DNA of 64,000 nucleotides from Mannheimia sp. USDA-ARS-USMARC-1261 (GCF_000521605.1 NZ_CP006942.1:1674001-1738000), one strand, 5' to 3'; counted from the stretch's first letter, positions 38,816 through 49,684 are shown. A program made the numbers and translations. The notes: generated by a model from the sequence alone, not told the origin.

Positions 38816-39892
38816 TTATAATACGTTCACGCAGTTTAAGTCTTCGAAAGATTGCTCTAAGCGTTTAGACATAGACTCTTCCATTTTGCGTAACCAAACA
38901 CGTGGGTCGTAGTATTTTTTGTTTGGTGCATCAGGGCCGGTTGGGTTACCTAATTGACCTTGTAAGTATGCTTCATTTGCTTTGTAGAATTGAAGGATAC
39001 CGTCCCACGCTGCCCATTGGGTATCAGTGTCGATGTTCATTTTGATTGCACCGTAGCTGATCGCTTCACGGATTTCTTCACGAGAAGAACCTGAACCACC
39101 GTGGAAAACGAAGTCTAATGATTTCGCCGGTAAGCCACGCTCTTTAGATACGAACTCTTGTGAAGCTCCTAAAATAGACGGTTTTAATTTTACATTACCC
39201 GGTTTGTAAACACCGTGTACGTTACCAAATGCCGCCGCGATAGTGAAACGTGGGCTAATTGGGCTTAATTGGTCGTAAACGTATAATACTTCAGACGGTT
39301 GAGTGTAAAGTTTAGATTCATCTACATCTGAGTTATCAACGCCGTCTTCTTCACCACCAGTTACACCGATTTCAATTTCAAGGGTCATACCGATTTTGTC
39401 CATACGAGCAAGATACTCACGGCAGATTTCCATATTTTCTTCGATTGGCTCTTCAGATAAATCGATCATATGTGATGAGAATAATGGACGACCTGTTTCT
39501 GCAAAGTGTTTTTCGCCCGCTTCTAGTAAGCCGTCAATCCAAGGAAGTAAGTTTTTCGCAGCGTGGTCTGTATGAAGAATAACAGGCACACCGTATTCAA
39601 CCGCTAATTGATGAACGTGTTTTGCACCTGCAATCGCACCTAATACATCTGGGCGAGCACCTGAAGTTGGCTTGATGCCTTTACCTGCGTAGAATTGTGC
39701 ACCACCGTTTGAGAATTGTACGATTACCGGTGATTTAACACGAGCTGCTGTTTCTAGTACTGCATTTACAGAGTCAGAACCTACACAGTTTACTGCAGGA
39801 ATCGCGAAGTTGTGTTCTTTAGCGTAAGCGAAAACTTTTTGTACGTCGTCGCCTGTTACTACGCCCGGTTTTACGATGTTTAATAATGACAT
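38816..39892 (-). CDS. fbaA: Fructose-bisphosphate aldolase, class II
   Basis: Zinc-dependent aldolase of glycolysis/gluconeogenesis. The 358-residue protein has the metal-binding VILHTDHAAK, the second zinc His in FGNVHGVYK, and the catalytic loop FHGGSGSSREEI. Length and motifs match E. coli FbaA. It lies 96 bp after pgk on the same strand, and codon use is that of a highly expressed gene. Confidence 0.97.
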   Translation of the reverse strand: MSLLNIVKPGVVTGDDVQKVFAYAKEHNFAIPAVNCVGSDSVNAVLETAARVKSPVIVQFSNGGAQFYAGKGIKPTSGARPDVLGAIAGAKHVHQLAVEYGVPVILHTDHAAKNLLPWIDGLLEAGEKHFAETGRPLFSSHMIDLSEEPIEENMEICREYLARMDKIGMTLEIEIGVTGGEEDGVDNSDVDESKLYTQPSEVLYVYDQLSPISPRFTIAAAFGNVHGVYKPGNVKLKPSILGASQEFVSKERGLPAKSLDFVFHGGSGSSREEIREAISYGAIKMNIDTDTQWAAWDGILQFYKANEAYLQGQLGNPTGPDAPNKKYYDPRVWLRKMEESMSKRLEQSFEDLNCVNVL

Positions 39893-39988
39893 TTTTTGCT
39901 TCCTTTGTATGAAATGTGCAAATGCACATTGTTAAAATACGCGGTCAAATTTGCAATATTTCATTGAAATTTGACCGCTTGTAATCAA

Positions 39989-41164
39989 TTAACCGTTTGC
40001 ACGTTTCTCTAAAATTTCCACTGCCGGTAATACTTTACCTTCAACGAATTCTAAGAACGCACCGCCACCGGTTGAAATGTAAGAAATTTTATCTTTGATG
40101 CCGAATAAATCAATAGCCGCTAATGTATCACCACCGCCTGCGATAGAGAATGCACCATTTGCAGTTGCTTCAGCAATCGCATTTGAAATGATTTCAGTAC
40201 CTTTGCGGAAGTTAGGGAATTCAAACACGCCTACCGGACCATTCCAAAGAATCGTTTTTGAATTGCGGATAATTTCAGCTAATTGCTCGGCTGATTTATC
40301 ACCGATATCGAAAATAGATTCGTCTGCTTGTACTTCGTTCACCGCTTTTTCAGTTGCCGGTGCAGTTTCAGAGAATTCGGTGCCTACACGCACATCAACA
40401 GGCACAGGAATGTTCGTTACTTGTGCTAAGCGTTTTGCTTCAGGGATTAAATCTTCTTCGTATAATGATTTACCTACTGCGTTACCTTCTGCTGCAATAA
40501 AGGTATTTGCGATACCGCCACCCACGATTAATTGGTCAGCGATTTTTGATAAGCTGTCTAAAACCGTTAATTTAGTAGAAACTTTTGAACCACCTACGAT
40601 TGCCAACATTGGACGTTGTGGTTCTTTTAATGCTTTGCCTAACGCATCTAATTCCGCTGCTAATAACGGACCTGCACAAGCTACAGGGGCATATTCTGCT
40701 ACACCATAAGTTGAACCTTCTGCACGGTGAGCCGTACCGAAAGCATCCATTACAAATACATCACAAAGTGCGGCGTATTTTTTCGCTAATTCAGGATCGT
40801 TTTTCTTTTCACCTTTGTTGATACGCACGTTTTCAAGCACAACAATTTCGTTTTCTTTTACATCAACGCCGTCTAAGTAATCACGCACTAAACGAACCGG
40901 AACACCTAAGTCTGAAGCATTTAAGTAATCTACCACAGGTTGTAACGAATTTTCTTCTTCAAATACACCTTCAGTCGGGCGACCTAAGTGAGAAGTTACC
41001 ATTACTTTAGCCCCTTTTTGTAAGGCTAATTTTAACGTTGGAATAGTTGCCACAATACGAGCATCCGATGTTACTTTACCATCTTTTACCGGCACGTTAA
41101 GGTCAGCACGAATAAATAAGCGTTTACCTGCTAAATCAAGGTCAGTCATTTTAATAACAGACAT
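39989..41164 (-). CDS. pgk: Phosphoglycerate kinase
   Basis: Glycolytic ATP-forming step from 1,3-bisphosphoglycerate. The 391-residue protein has the N-terminal [11 protein letters not shown], the SHLGRP motif, and the nucleotide-binding NGPVGVFE and [14 protein letters not shown] precedes the start. With fbaA it forms a glycolytic pair transcribed leftwards, divergent from the SLC13-type transporter gene. Confidence 0.97.
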   Translation of the reverse strand: MSVIKMTDLDLAGKRLFIRADLNVPVKDGKVTSDARIVATIPTLKLALQKGAKVMVTSHLGRPTEGVFEEENSLQPVVDYLNASDLGVPVRLVRDYLDGVDVKENEIVVLENVRINKGEKKNDPELAKKYAALCDVFVMDAFGTAHRAEGSTYGVAEYAPVACAGPLLAAELDALGKALKEPQRPMLAIVGGSKVSTKLTVLDSLSKIADQLIVGGGIANTFIAAEGNAVGKSLYEEDLIPEAKRLAQVTNIPVPVDVRVGTEFSETAPATEKAVNEVQADESIFDIGDKSAEQLAEIIRNSKTILWNGPVGVFEFPNFRKGTEIISNAIAEATANGAFSIAGGGDTLAAIDLFGIKDKISYISTGGGAFLEFVEGKVLPAVEILEKRANG

Positions 41165-41382
41165 AGTTTGTTCCTCTTTTGATTAGAATTTAAAAAGTGA
41201 TAACAACTTGATTATATCAGCTTCTAATCATTTTGAGCTAACCTAGATCAAATAAAGTGATAATTTTTATAAATTTTCTGAAAATATTTCTATTTAACAA
41301 TTTTTTAACCTTTTTTAAATAAAAAGTTCTGGTATAGTGAAAAAACCTTCGATTTAAGATAACAAAATGATTAGGAGTTTAT

Positions 41383-42771
41383 ATGTCTAGCACAGCTAAA
41401 AATCCTTTAAGAGGGTTAATTATACTTGCTGTTGATATTGTGATTTTCTTTCTATTACTGCAATATCTTCCTTTCAGTGAACAAGAAAATAGAGGCTTAG
41501 CCCTGCTTGTTTTTATTGGTATTCTTTGGCTTACTGAAGCCTTCAATATTACCGTAACTGCCTTGATGGTGCCGATATTTGCTATCGGGCTTAACGTACT
41601 ACCCACCAAAGCCGCTTTTGCTCCATTCTCAGAACCAATTATTTTTATGTTCTTCGGAGGGTTTGTGATTGCAGCGGTGTTAAATATCCAAAAAATCGAT
41701 CTTTGGATTGCTAATCACGTTATCCGCTTAGCCAAAGGTAATTTAAAACGTACCGTTATTTATCTATTTGCGGTAACCGCTCTACTCTCCCTCTTTATTA
41801 ATAATACCGCTGTAGCCGCAATGATGTTGCCACTCACACTTGGTATTCTACACAAAGTAGATCTTAAAACTAACCGTAACCTTTATGTTTTCGTATTACT
41901 AGGAATTGCCTTTAGCTCCAGTATCGGCGGTATTGGCACACTAGTTGGCTCTGCACCAAATGCGTTATTGGCTTCTCAGATTAAAATCTCATTCTCTGAG
42001 TGGCTACCATACGGTATGCCGGTTGCAATTTTGCTGATGATTGCAATGGTTATCAGCTTACTCGTTATGCTAAAGCCAAACTTTAACGTGCCGTTTGATG
42101 TTGAAATTGAAGATTCGAAACTCAATGGGAAACAACTTGCTACTCTCATCATTTTTATCATTACTGCAATTTTATTGACTTTTAGTAGCTATATTGAGCC
42201 TTTTATCCGCAATGCCTTAATGTTAAAAGAATCAATTAAAAATTTTGATGCAGTAATTGCAATGGTCGCAGTTGTCGCACTTTGTATTTGTAACACCGCT
42301 ACTTGGTCTGAAATTCAAGGACGTACCGAATGGGGAGTGTTAATGCTATTTGGTGGCGGATTAGTATTAAGTATTGTGTTACGAGAAACAGGTGCGAGTA
42401 AGATTCTAGCAGATACTATCGTTAATTATATCGGTACGAAGCATTGGCTGATTATGACCTTAGTAATGACAGGCTTCATTGTATTTTTAACTGAGTTTAC
42501 TTCAAATACCGCAAGTGCAGCCTTGATGTTACCAATCTTTATTACGATTGCAAATTCGCTCGGTTTACCGCCAATTTCGTTAGCGGCAATCATTGCTTGT
42601 GGTGCTTCTTGTGCCTTTATGTTGCCTATTGCAACCCCTCCAAATGCAATTGTATTTGCAACAGGTTACATCAAGCAAAGCGAGATGGTAAAAGTCGGTC
42701 TTATACTAAATATTTTCTGTGTAACCATTATTGGTTGCTTGTCTTATTTCTTCTGGATGACTTGGCATTAA
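41383..42771 (+). CDS. DASS/SLC13-family sodium-dicarboxylate symporter
   Basis: Inner-membrane carrier of the divalent anion-sodium symporter family, 462 residues with about 11 membrane segments. Both sodium-site motifs are visible: INNTAVAAMMLP in the N half and TSNTASAALMLP in the C half, with the inverted-repeat pattern typical of VcINDY. Succinate, malate or fumarate are the likely substrates by family. AGGAG precedes the start. A bidirectional terminator follows. Confidence 0.87.
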   Translation: MSSTAKNPLRGLIILAVDIVIFFLLLQYLPFSEQENRGLALLVFIGILWLTEAFNITVTALMVPIFAIGLNVLPTKAAFAPFSEPIIFMFFGGFVIAAVLNIQKIDLWIANHVIRLAKGNLKRTVIYLFAVTALLSLFINNTAVAAMMLPLTLGILHKVDLKTNRNLYVFVLLGIAFSSSIGGIGTLVGSAPNALLASQIKISFSEWLPYGMPVAILLMIAMVISLLVMLKPNFNVPFDVEIEDSKLNGKQLATLIIFIITAILLTFSSYIEPFIRNALMLKESIKNFDAVIAMVAVVALCICNTATWSEIQGRTEWGVLMLFGGGLVLSIVLRETGASKILADTIVNYIGTKHWLIMTLVMTGFIVFLTEFTSNTASAALMLPIFITIANSLGLPPISLAAIIACGASCAFMLPIATPPNAIVFATGYIKQSEMVKVGLILNIFCVTIIGCLSYFFWMTWH

Positions 42772-42811
42772 TAGCAAAAAATTATGCTTTTTTAACCGCT
42801 TGTAAAAGTAA

Positions 42812-42846
42812 AAAGCTGTTTGAATACGCATTCAAACAGCTTTATT
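42812..42846. terminator. Bidirectional terminator between two transporter genes
   Basis: Perfect 14-bp stem AAAGCTGTTTGAAT/ATTCAAACAGCTTT with ACGC loop, flanked by A-run and T-rich DNA. Confidence 0.93.
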
Positions 42847-42859
42847 TATATGTTTCACT

Positions 42860-44218
42860 CTACAGTGAATTAAAGAAAATCACTAAAATAATCACAGGGA
42901 TCACAAAGCGAACGTAATTAAACCAAATATTAGTCAATGTTTTACCCGCTCCAAGCTCTTCTTTTGCTTCATCTTTTAATACAAAACCGACAAAAATAGC
43001 ACTACCTAATGCGGTTAAAATGAAGAGAATATTTCCGCTGATATAATCGAAGGCATCAAAAATGCTTTTGCCCATAATTTGCACATCTTTTAGCACATTA
43101 TCACTTAATGCTGACGGGATATTGCCTAGTATAAAAATGGTTGCTAAGGTAATAAAAATTGCTTTCTTACGGCTGATATTTGCTTTTTCTTGAAGAGCAG
43201 TAATAATCACTTCATAAATTGTTAATGAGGTGGTTAAAGCCGCAACAACCAACAAAGCAAAGAAAATAATCGCAAAAATCGTACCGCCCCACATATTTGA
43301 GAAAACAATCGGCAAACTTTGGAAAACTAATGTCGGACCAGAGTTCGGTGCAACACCAAAGCTGAATAGCGATGGGAAGATCATAAAACCGGCAAGAACC
43401 GCAATAATCGTATTCATCACGCCCGTAATAGTCGCCGTTTTAACGAGGTTTTCATTTTTATCTAAATAGCTTGAAAGCGTAATTAACACACCAAACCCTA
43501 GACTTAATGCAAAGAACACCTGCCCTAATACAAACACAAAAAGTTTTGGCGTGATTTTAGAGAAATCAGGCATCAGATAAAATTTAATTCCCTCAACCGC
43601 TCCCGGTAAAGTTACATTGCGGATAACCATTACCAGTAAAAACACAAATAGAATCGGCATCAAGTATTTAACTGAACGCTCAATACCATCAACGATTCCT
43701 TTCACTAAAATAAAATAATTTACCAGCACAAAAATAGCAGTATAAGTAATAATAATCACCGGACTATTAAAAATGCTTTGTTGGAAAAATTGATAAGTGG
43801 TTTCTACCGTAACAGGCGTTGAGAGGTCAAGGTTGCCCGTAATTAGGCTACCAATATAATTGAGTACCCAACCACCGAGCACCATATAATATGCCAGAAT
43901 ACCAAATGCACCAAGTAACCCCATATAGCCTAGTATTTTCCAAGCAGGGGAGATTTTCTTACCATTTGCCGAACCACCGAAGGCATCAACGGCATTCACT
44001 CGCATTCTTCTGCCAATCACATTTTCGACTAAAATCATTGGAATGCCGATCACAATCATTGCAATGCAGAATAGGAATACATAAGCACCGCCACCGTTTT
44101 CCCCCACTAAATATGGGAAACGCCACGTCGCTCCAAACCCTACAGTTGCTCCTGCAACAGTCATAATATATGCCAATCTGCTAGACCACGATTGACGCTC
44201 TTCATTTTGATTTGCCAT
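42860..44218 (-). CDS. NSS-family sodium-dependent transporter
   Basis: Neurotransmitter:sodium symporter family, inner membrane, usually for amino acids. The 452-residue protein has 11-12 helices and the family signature GATVGFGATWRFPYLVGENG in TM1 (20 residues, near 22-41), where helix unwinding forms the substrate and sodium sites. The start at 44218 follows GGAG; the frame also opens at 44236. Substrate unknown; bacterial relatives carry tryptophan, tyrosine or small hydrophobic amino acids. Confidence 0.88.
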   Translation of the reverse strand: MANQNEERQSWSSRLAYIMTVAGATVGFGATWRFPYLVGENGGGAYVFLFCIAMIVIGIPMILVENVIGRRMRVNAVDAFGGSANGKKISPAWKILGYMGLLGAFGILAYYMVLGGWVLNYIGSLITGNLDLSTPVTVETTYQFFQQSIFNSPVIIITYTAIFVLVNYFILVKGIVDGIERSVKYLMPILFVFLLVMVIRNVTLPGAVEGIKFYLMPDFSKITPKLFVFVLGQVFFALSLGFGVLITLSSYLDKNENLVKTATITGVMNTIIAVLAGFMIFPSLFSFGVAPNSGPTLVFQSLPIVFSNMWGGTIFAIIFFALLVVAALTTSLTIYEVIITALQEKANISRKKAIFITLATIFILGNIPSALSDNVLKDVQIMGKSIFDAFDYISGNILFILTALGSAIFVGFVLKDEAKEELGAGKTLTNIWFNYVRFVIPVIILVIFFNSL

Positions 44219-44303
44219 TTGATACTCCATAGGCATAAAAATAAAAAATAACGATTAAATAATAAACACAAGCGGTGAAATTTTTAAAAAAATTTGCAAA
44301 TGA

Positions 44304-45131
44304 TTAGGAAAATAACGCAAATAGTTCGCCGACTTTAATTCGGGAATCCGCTTTCTGCCCAATTGAACGCTGCACTTGCACTGATGTAATTTGAGCCGAT
44401 TGATAAATCAGCCGAGTAAAATCAGTGTCGTGATTTGAAATTAATACAGGAATGCCCTGCTCTTTCATCTCTAGGGCAAGATTTGCCAAGCGAGCTTGCT
44501 GTAACAAACTAAATCCCCCTCCTGCGTATTGAGTAAAGTTAGTCTCTTGCAATAACGGGGCATAAGGAGGATCGCAATAGATAACACAATCTATCGCACT
44601 ATTTTTTACCAGCTCAAACACCTGTTCAAAATCCGCACAAACAAAAGTCGCTTTTTGAGCTTTTTCTGCAAAAAACCGCAACTCATTTTCAGGGAAATAA
44701 TGGGTTTTATAACGCCCAAACGGCACATTATAACCTTTTTTCTGGTTATAACGACATAACCCGTTATAACCAAAACGATTTAAATAGAGAAAAATAACCG
44801 AACGGCGAAAAATATCTTTTGAACGATTAAATTCCTCACGGCGTGCTTTATAAAAGGTTTCAGTATTCGCTTTTGGGTGTAGAAAAAGCAATTTTGTTTG
44901 AGCGATATAATGCTCAACATCTGCTTTTACCGTATTGAAAAGATTAATTAAATCAGGGTTAATATCGGCAAGGATATAGTGTTCAAAGTCAGTATTCAGA
45001 AACACCGAACCCGCACCGACAAAAGGCTCAACTAGACAAGCCTTTTTCGGCAAATGGGTTTGAATATCTGAAATAAGGCGATATTTACCGCCCGCCCATT
45101 TTAAAAAGGCTCGGTGTTTAGAATGACTCAT
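44304..45131 (-). CDS. dam: DNA adenine methyltransferase Dam
   Basis: Methylates adenine in GATC. The 275-residue protein has the SAM motif FVGAGSVFLN (about 36-45), catalytic DPPY in YCDPPYAPL and the N-terminal FLKWAGGKYRL. It provides the strand signal for MutH, encoded at 3.6 kb. It starts 8 bp after the aroB stop and ends the aroK-aroB-dam cluster known from Haemophilus and enterobacteria. Confidence 0.96.
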   Translation of the reverse strand: MSHSKHRAFLKWAGGKYRLISDIQTHLPKKACLVEPFVGAGSVFLNTDFEHYILADINPDLINLFNTVKADVEHYIAQTKLLFLHPKANTETFYKARREEFNRSKDIFRRSVIFLYLNRFGYNGLCRYNQKKGYNVPFGRYKTHYFPENELRFFAEKAQKATFVCADFEQVFELVKNSAIDCVIYCDPPYAPLLQETNFTQYAGGGFSLLQQARLANLALEMKEQGIPVLISNHDTDFTRLIYQSAQITSVQVQRSIGQKADSRIKVGELFALFS

Positions 45132-45139
45132 TTAAATTT

Positions 45140-46228
45140 TTAACGCTGGGTAAAACGTTCTATAGATGCCAGCACTTGTTCTTCAGTTGCTCTTGCTGAG
45201 ACATAAGCTTGACCAAGTGATTTCAGTAAAATCAAACGTAATTGCCCACCTAATACTTTTTTATCTCGCCACATATACGGCAAGTATTCCAAAGGCTCCA
45301 TACCATTCGGCGAAATAGTAGGTAGGTTTGCTCTCGCCAGTAATTTTTCTAAACGAGCTACATCTTCCACATTCAAATCACCTAAAATGTGCGACAAAGC
45401 AGCCGCTTCAAGCATACCAACCGCAACAGCTTCACCGTGTAGCCATACGCCATAGCCCATACGAGCTTCAATTGCGTGTCCAAAAGTATGCCCTAAATTA
45501 AGCAACGTACGATCGCCTTTTTCCGTTTCATCACGGGCAACAACATCTGCTTTTAATTGGCAACAACGTTGAATGCAATATTCCAGCTCATCTTGTTTAA
45601 GAGAAACTAAATCATCAATATGCTTTTCAAGCCATTCAAAAAAAGCAATATCAAAAATCGCTCCGTATTTGATTACTTCTGCCAAGCCGGCACTCACTTC
45701 TCTTTTTGGTAAAGTCGCAAGCGTGTTGGTATCCACAATAACAGAAATAGGCTGATAAAAAGCCCCAATCATATTTTTGCCAAGCGGGTGATTAACTGCG
45801 GTTTTACCACCAACGGAAGAATCCACCTGTGCCAATAACGTAGTTGGGATTTGGATAAAACGAATACCACGTTGGTAAGAAGCGGCGGCATAACCTGCCA
45901 CATCGCCAATTACACCGCCCCCTAAAGCAATTAAGGTGCTATCACGATTATGATTTTTTTCTAATAACGCAGTAAAAATCAAATTTAACGAATCCAGATT
46001 TTTATGCTCTTCGCCATCAGGAATTAGCACCGAATCTACTTGGCAACCTAATTCAGTCAAAGTACGGGTAACAGTTTCGAGATAATGAAAGGCAACGGTT
46101 GGATTGGATACAATCATCACTTTATCGCCTGCTTTTAACGGCGAATAGCTTGCAGCCTGAGCAAGTATTCCCTCTCCAATAATAATCGGATAGCGGCGTT
46201 CTTTTAATTCCACATTAACCTGTAACAT
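45140..46228 (-). CDS. aroB: 3-dehydroquinate synthase
   Basis: Second step of the shikimate pathway, NAD+ and metal dependent. The 362-residue protein shows the NAD-binding [14 protein letters not shown], the [16 protein letters not shown] phosphate-binding loop, and metal-ligand His residues in [12 protein letters not shown] and [12 protein letters not shown] lies upstream. It is preceded by aroK on the same strand. Confidence 0.97.
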   Translation of the reverse strand: MLQVNVELKERRYPIIIGEGILAQAASYSPLKAGDKVMIVSNPTVAFHYLETVTRTLTELGCQVDSVLIPDGEEHKNLDSLNLIFTALLEKNHNRDSTLIALGGGVIGDVAGYAAASYQRGIRFIQIPTTLLAQVDSSVGGKTAVNHPLGKNMIGAFYQPISVIVDTNTLATLPKREVSAGLAEVIKYGAIFDIAFFEWLEKHIDDLVSLKQDELEYCIQRCCQLKADVVARDETEKGDRTLLNLGHTFGHAIEARMGYGVWLHGEAVAVGMLEAAALSHILGDLNVEDVARLEKLLARANLPTISPNGMEPLEYLPYMWRDKKVLGGQLRLILLKSLGQAYVSARATEEQVLASIERFTQR

Positions 46229-46257
46229 ATCTCGCTCCTTAGCTTAATTTAGGTTTC

Positions 46258-46782
46258 CTATGCGACTAAATTATCCATCATATCAATGATTTGATTTGCA
46301 ACCACTTTTGCACTTTGTTCATCAGTATGGATAGTGATATCCGCAATTTCTTCATAAAGCGGATTGCGGATTTTCGCTAATTCTTCTAATGTTTTACGTG
46401 GATCTTCTGTTTGTAACAGAGGGCGTTTTTTATCACGTTGCGTACGCTCAAATTGCTTATCTACCGTTGTTTCTAAGTAGATCACGATACCACGAGCCGA
46501 TAATACATTGCGGTTATCTTTTGACAAAATAGAGCCACCGCCCGTTGAAAGCACAATACCGTGATTTTGCGTTAATTCGTTCAGGATACGCTCTTCACGC
46601 TTGCGAAAACCCGCTTCACCTTCAACATCAAAGATCCAATCAATATCTGCACCGGCTCTTTCTTCAATCACGCTGTCGGAATCCAAAAATTCCATTCCTA
46701 ATGTTTGAGCCAGTTGGCGACCAATTGTGCTCTTTCCAGCCCCCATCGGTCCAATTAGAAAAATATTACGTTTTTCAGCCAT
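46258..46782 (-). CDS. aroK: Shikimate kinase AroK
   Basis: Phosphorylates shikimate with ATP. The 174-residue P-loop kinase has Walker [10 protein letters not shown] (11-19), the shikimate-binding DSD (about 34-36) and STGGGS (about 79-84), and the lid RRDKKRPLL (seen as RDKKRPLL). It is the first gene of aroK-aroB-dam. Confidence 0.96.
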   Translation of the reverse strand: MAEKRNIFLIGPMGAGKSTIGRQLAQTLGMEFLDSDSVIEERAGADIDWIFDVEGEAGFRKREERILNELTQNHGIVLSTGGGSILSKDNRNVLSARGIVIYLETTVDKQFERTQRDKKRPLLQTEDPRKTLEELAKIRNPLYEEIADITIHTDEQSAKVVANQIIDMMDNLVA

Positions 46783-46843
46783 TATTTCTTCTTCTATTAT
46801 TAAAATTTATAAACATTTGATTTGTGAAATTAAAAGAAAAAAT

Positions 46844-46866
46844 GACCGCTTGTTCTACAAGCGGTC
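46844..46866 (-). terminator. USS-pair hairpin after mrcA
   Basis: GACCGCTTGT and ACAAGCGGTC, two full uptake-signal cores in inverted orientation with a 3-nt loop, make a 10-bp stem followed on the minus strand by ATTTTTTC. It lies between mrcA and aroK. Confidence 0.85.
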
Positions 46867-47012
46867 TGATTTCTTATAAAAATTGCAATAAAATCCGTTT
46901 ATTGACTAAAGATATATAAATAACTCACAAATCGCCCAAAATAAAATTGGTCGTTATTATCGCAAGAAATGCCCCTATTTTTCAACTTTTAAGAGCATAT
47001 TCCTCACAATTT

Positions 47013-49559
47013 TTAGAATAACTCTCCACTTTGCAATACTCCCGGCGGTGGAAGCCCTAACCGGGTGGGAGCTTGATTTGGAGATTGTTCCGTATATCCT
47101 CTCTCTATAATATAGCGTTTTGTTGGTTCAGTTCCTTTAATGAAGAACTCTTTACGCCCATCGCCCAAGAAACCGCTGTTTGGATCGATTTGTACCTCAA
47201 CGATATTTTTAGGCACAACTTGCTTTTCAACTTGCTTATCTGCTAATGCAACTTTCATATAATTTATCCAAGCAGGTAAAGCAGTACTTGAGCCCGTTGC
47301 TCCTTTACCTAGCCCTTTTTTATTATCATCAAATCCAACATAAACAACAGTCGAAATATCTGCACCAAAGCCGGCATACCAAGTTGCTTTGGAATTATTC
47401 GTTGTACCGGTTTTACCACCTACATCAGCACGCTTAATCGTATTTAACATCTTATAACTCGTACCTCGCCAGCCATATTCAGGCTCTCCGGTAACCGCTG
47501 TTGCTAACGCACTACGCATTAAAAATGCTAATTCATTACTGATAACGTGTGGTGCATAACGTAGCCCTTTAACATGATGAGAAGATTCCGCCATTAAGCT
47601 TGGTGAACCCTTTTCTACGTTATTTTCCGGTAATTCTGTTTCAATTTCATCCGTTTCTTCAACAACTTCTTCATTATTAGAGGTGGTTGCAGTTGTTGTA
47701 CCAACCTGTGTTTCATCGTGAATTTTAACAGAGTCAAAATATTTAGGCTCAGGATAAATAACCGGATTATCACAAACAGAACAAGCTACTACAGGGTTTG
47801 CTTGGTATAGTTCGTAACCTTGAGCATCAATAATGCGATCAATAATATATGGCTCAATTAAGTAACCTCCATTATTAAATACAGCATAAGCACGAGCCAT
47901 TTCTAATGGTGTGAATGAAGCTGCACCTAAGGCTAAAGATTCTGTTGCCACATATTGGTTACGGTTAAATCCGAAACGTTGTAAATAATCGGCAGTATAA
48001 TCAATACCAGCCATTTGTAGCACACGAATTGCCACCATATTTCTGGATTTACCTAAAGCAACCCTTGCTCGAGTTGGACCACCATAAACCCCATCAGCAT
48101 TTTTCGGCTTCCACTCTTTTTGCCCTGGCTTTTTAATTACAATTGGACCATCACTAATAGTAGTTGAAAGACTTAATCCCTTATTCATTGCCGCTGCATA
48201 AATAAAAGGTTTAATTGCAGAGCCAACCTGTACTACCGATTGTGTCGCACGATTAAAACGACTTTGCTCAAAGCTAAATCCCCCTACAATAGCTTCAATC
48301 GCCCCATTTTCACTATTAATAGAGACTAACCCTGAATTCACTTCAGGAATTTGTCCTAAAGCCCAATCTTTACTTTTATTTTGCCTTACCCAAATTTGCT
48401 CACCTACTTTTAAGCCTTTAGGAGCAAAAGAAGCATTAACACGCTTTAATATAGAAGCTTCTCCGTTTGCTAACAAAATCGTATATTTTGATTTGTCTGC
48501 TTGCATTACTACCGCAGGTGTAAAAGGCTCTGATTTTGGTAATTTACTTAAATGGTCGATAATTTTTTCATCATCCCAAGCATCATTTCCTGCCCATAAT
48601 TTTTCAGCTCCACGCCAACCACGTCTGCGATCATAATCAATCAAATTTTCACGCAATGCATCTTGTGCAGCTTTTTGGTCTGCAGAAAGTACCGTTGCAT
48701 AGACTTTTAAACCTTTGTTATAAGCAATATTTTCACCATAACGTTTTACAATTTCTTGGCGAACCATCTCTGTAACATAATCGGCTCTAAATTCTAAGCT
48801 TGCACCATAGTAATTAGCCACAATTGGCTCAACTTTTGCTTTTTCGTACTCTTCTTGAGTAATATCCTTAGTTTCAAGCATCCTTCCCAAAACTACATTA
48901 CGGCGATCTTCTGCTCGTTTTACCGAATAGAGTGGGTTCATCGTTGATGGTGCTTTTGGAAGCCCCGCAATAATCGCAATTTCCGAAAGGGTTAAATCGT
49001 TTAATGCTTTATTAAAATAGGTTTTTGCCGCTGCAGCTACACCGTGTGAGCGATACCCCAAATAAATTTTGTTTAAATAAAGCTCTAAAATTTCATTTTT
49101 CGTCAGAACTTGTTCAATTTCTAACGCTAAGATAGCTTCTTTAGCTTTACGCTCAATACTACGCTCAGGTGTTAAGAAAAAGTTTTTTGCTAATTGCTGA
49201 GTAATAGTACTTGCCCCTTGTGTATCGCCCTGACTGGTACGCCACAATGCCCGCATAATCCCTTTAGGGTCAATTCCTTTATGCTCATAAAAGCGAGCAT
49301 CTTCCGTTGCTAAAATTGCTTTTATCAGCATTGGGGGAACATCTTCAAGTTTAACCGGAATACGGCGTTCTTCGCCCACCTCACCAATCAATTTACCGTC
49401 TAAGGTAAAAATCTGCATTGGTTGTTGTAGCTCAACATTTTTAAGCGTTGCAACATCAGGTAAGTCAGACTTGATATGCATATAAAGTAAACCGCCAATT
49501 ACTCCACCTAAAATTAACAGTGAAAGTAAAGCACTAAATATTATTTTTGCGATCCGCAT
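47013..49559 (-). CDS. mrcA: Penicillin-binding protein 1A
   Basis: Bifunctional peptidoglycan synthase anchored by one N-terminal membrane helix (about 8-28). The glycosyltransferase domain has the catalytic Glu86 (ATEDARFYEH) and GASTITQQLAKN. The transpeptidase motifs are SAIK (Ser447), SRN (505-507) and KTG (716-718). An acidic Thr/Glu-rich insertion (about 620-650) lies in the transpeptidase domain. The total is 848 residues, as usual for class A PBP1A. Its start codon overlaps the competence CRP-S site of the divergent com operon. Confidence 0.96.
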   Translation of the reverse strand: MRIAKIIFSALLSLLILGGVIGGLLYMHIKSDLPDVATLKNVELQQPMQIFTLDGKLIGEVGEERRIPVKLEDVPPMLIKAILATEDARFYEHKGIDPKGIMRALWRTSQGDTQGASTITQQLAKNFFLTPERSIERKAKEAILALEIEQVLTKNEILELYLNKIYLGYRSHGVAAAAKTYFNKALNDLTLSEIAIIAGLPKAPSTMNPLYSVKRAEDRRNVVLGRMLETKDITQEEYEKAKVEPIVANYYGASLEFRADYVTEMVRQEIVKRYGENIAYNKGLKVYATVLSADQKAAQDALRENLIDYDRRRGWRGAEKLWAGNDAWDDEKIIDHLSKLPKSEPFTPAVVMQADKSKYTILLANGEASILKRVNASFAPKGLKVGEQIWVRQNKSKDWALGQIPEVNSGLVSINSENGAIEAIVGGFSFEQSRFNRATQSVVQVGSAIKPFIYAAAMNKGLSLSTTISDGPIVIKKPGQKEWKPKNADGVYGGPTRARVALGKSRNMVAIRVLQMAGIDYTADYLQRFGFNRNQYVATESLALGAASFTPLEMARAYAVFNNGGYLIEPYIIDRIIDAQGYELYQANPVVACSVCDNPVIYPEPKYFDSVKIHDETQVGTTTATTSNNEEVVEETDEIETELPENNVEKGSPSLMAESSHHVKGLRYAPHVISNELAFLMRSALATAVTGEPEYGWRGTSYKMLNTIKRADVGGKTGTTNNSKATWYAGFGADISTVVYVGFDDNKKGLGKGATGSSTALPAWINYMKVALADKQVEKQVVPKNIVEVQIDPNSGFLGDGRKEFFIKGTEPTKRYIIERGYTEQSPNQAPTRLGLPPPGVLQSGELF

Positions 49560-49566
49560 CGAAAAA
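49545..49566 (+). promoter_or_regulatory. CRP-S (Sxy-dependent) site for the com operon
   Basis: TTTTGCGATCCGCATCGAAA (49545-49564, continuing AA) matches the Pasteurellaceae competence consensus TTTTGCGATC...ATCGCAAAA; the C6-containing half TGCGA that makes CRP need Sxy is intact, and the other half is TCGAA. It overlaps the mrcA start codon. Confidence 0.75.
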
Positions 49567-49684
49567 ATCTCTTTTGGTTAATGACGAAATGTAAATTTAA
49601 AGCCAATATTAAGTTGCTAAGTATAAGCGAAAACGCCCATTTAGCCTAACTAAATTGCTATAAATTTTACTTATTGAACTTATT

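Noticed and set aside
40095-40709. 204-codon open frame antisense to pgk
   Set aside because: Ser/Ala-rich shadow of a strongly codon-biased gene; no ribosome binding site.
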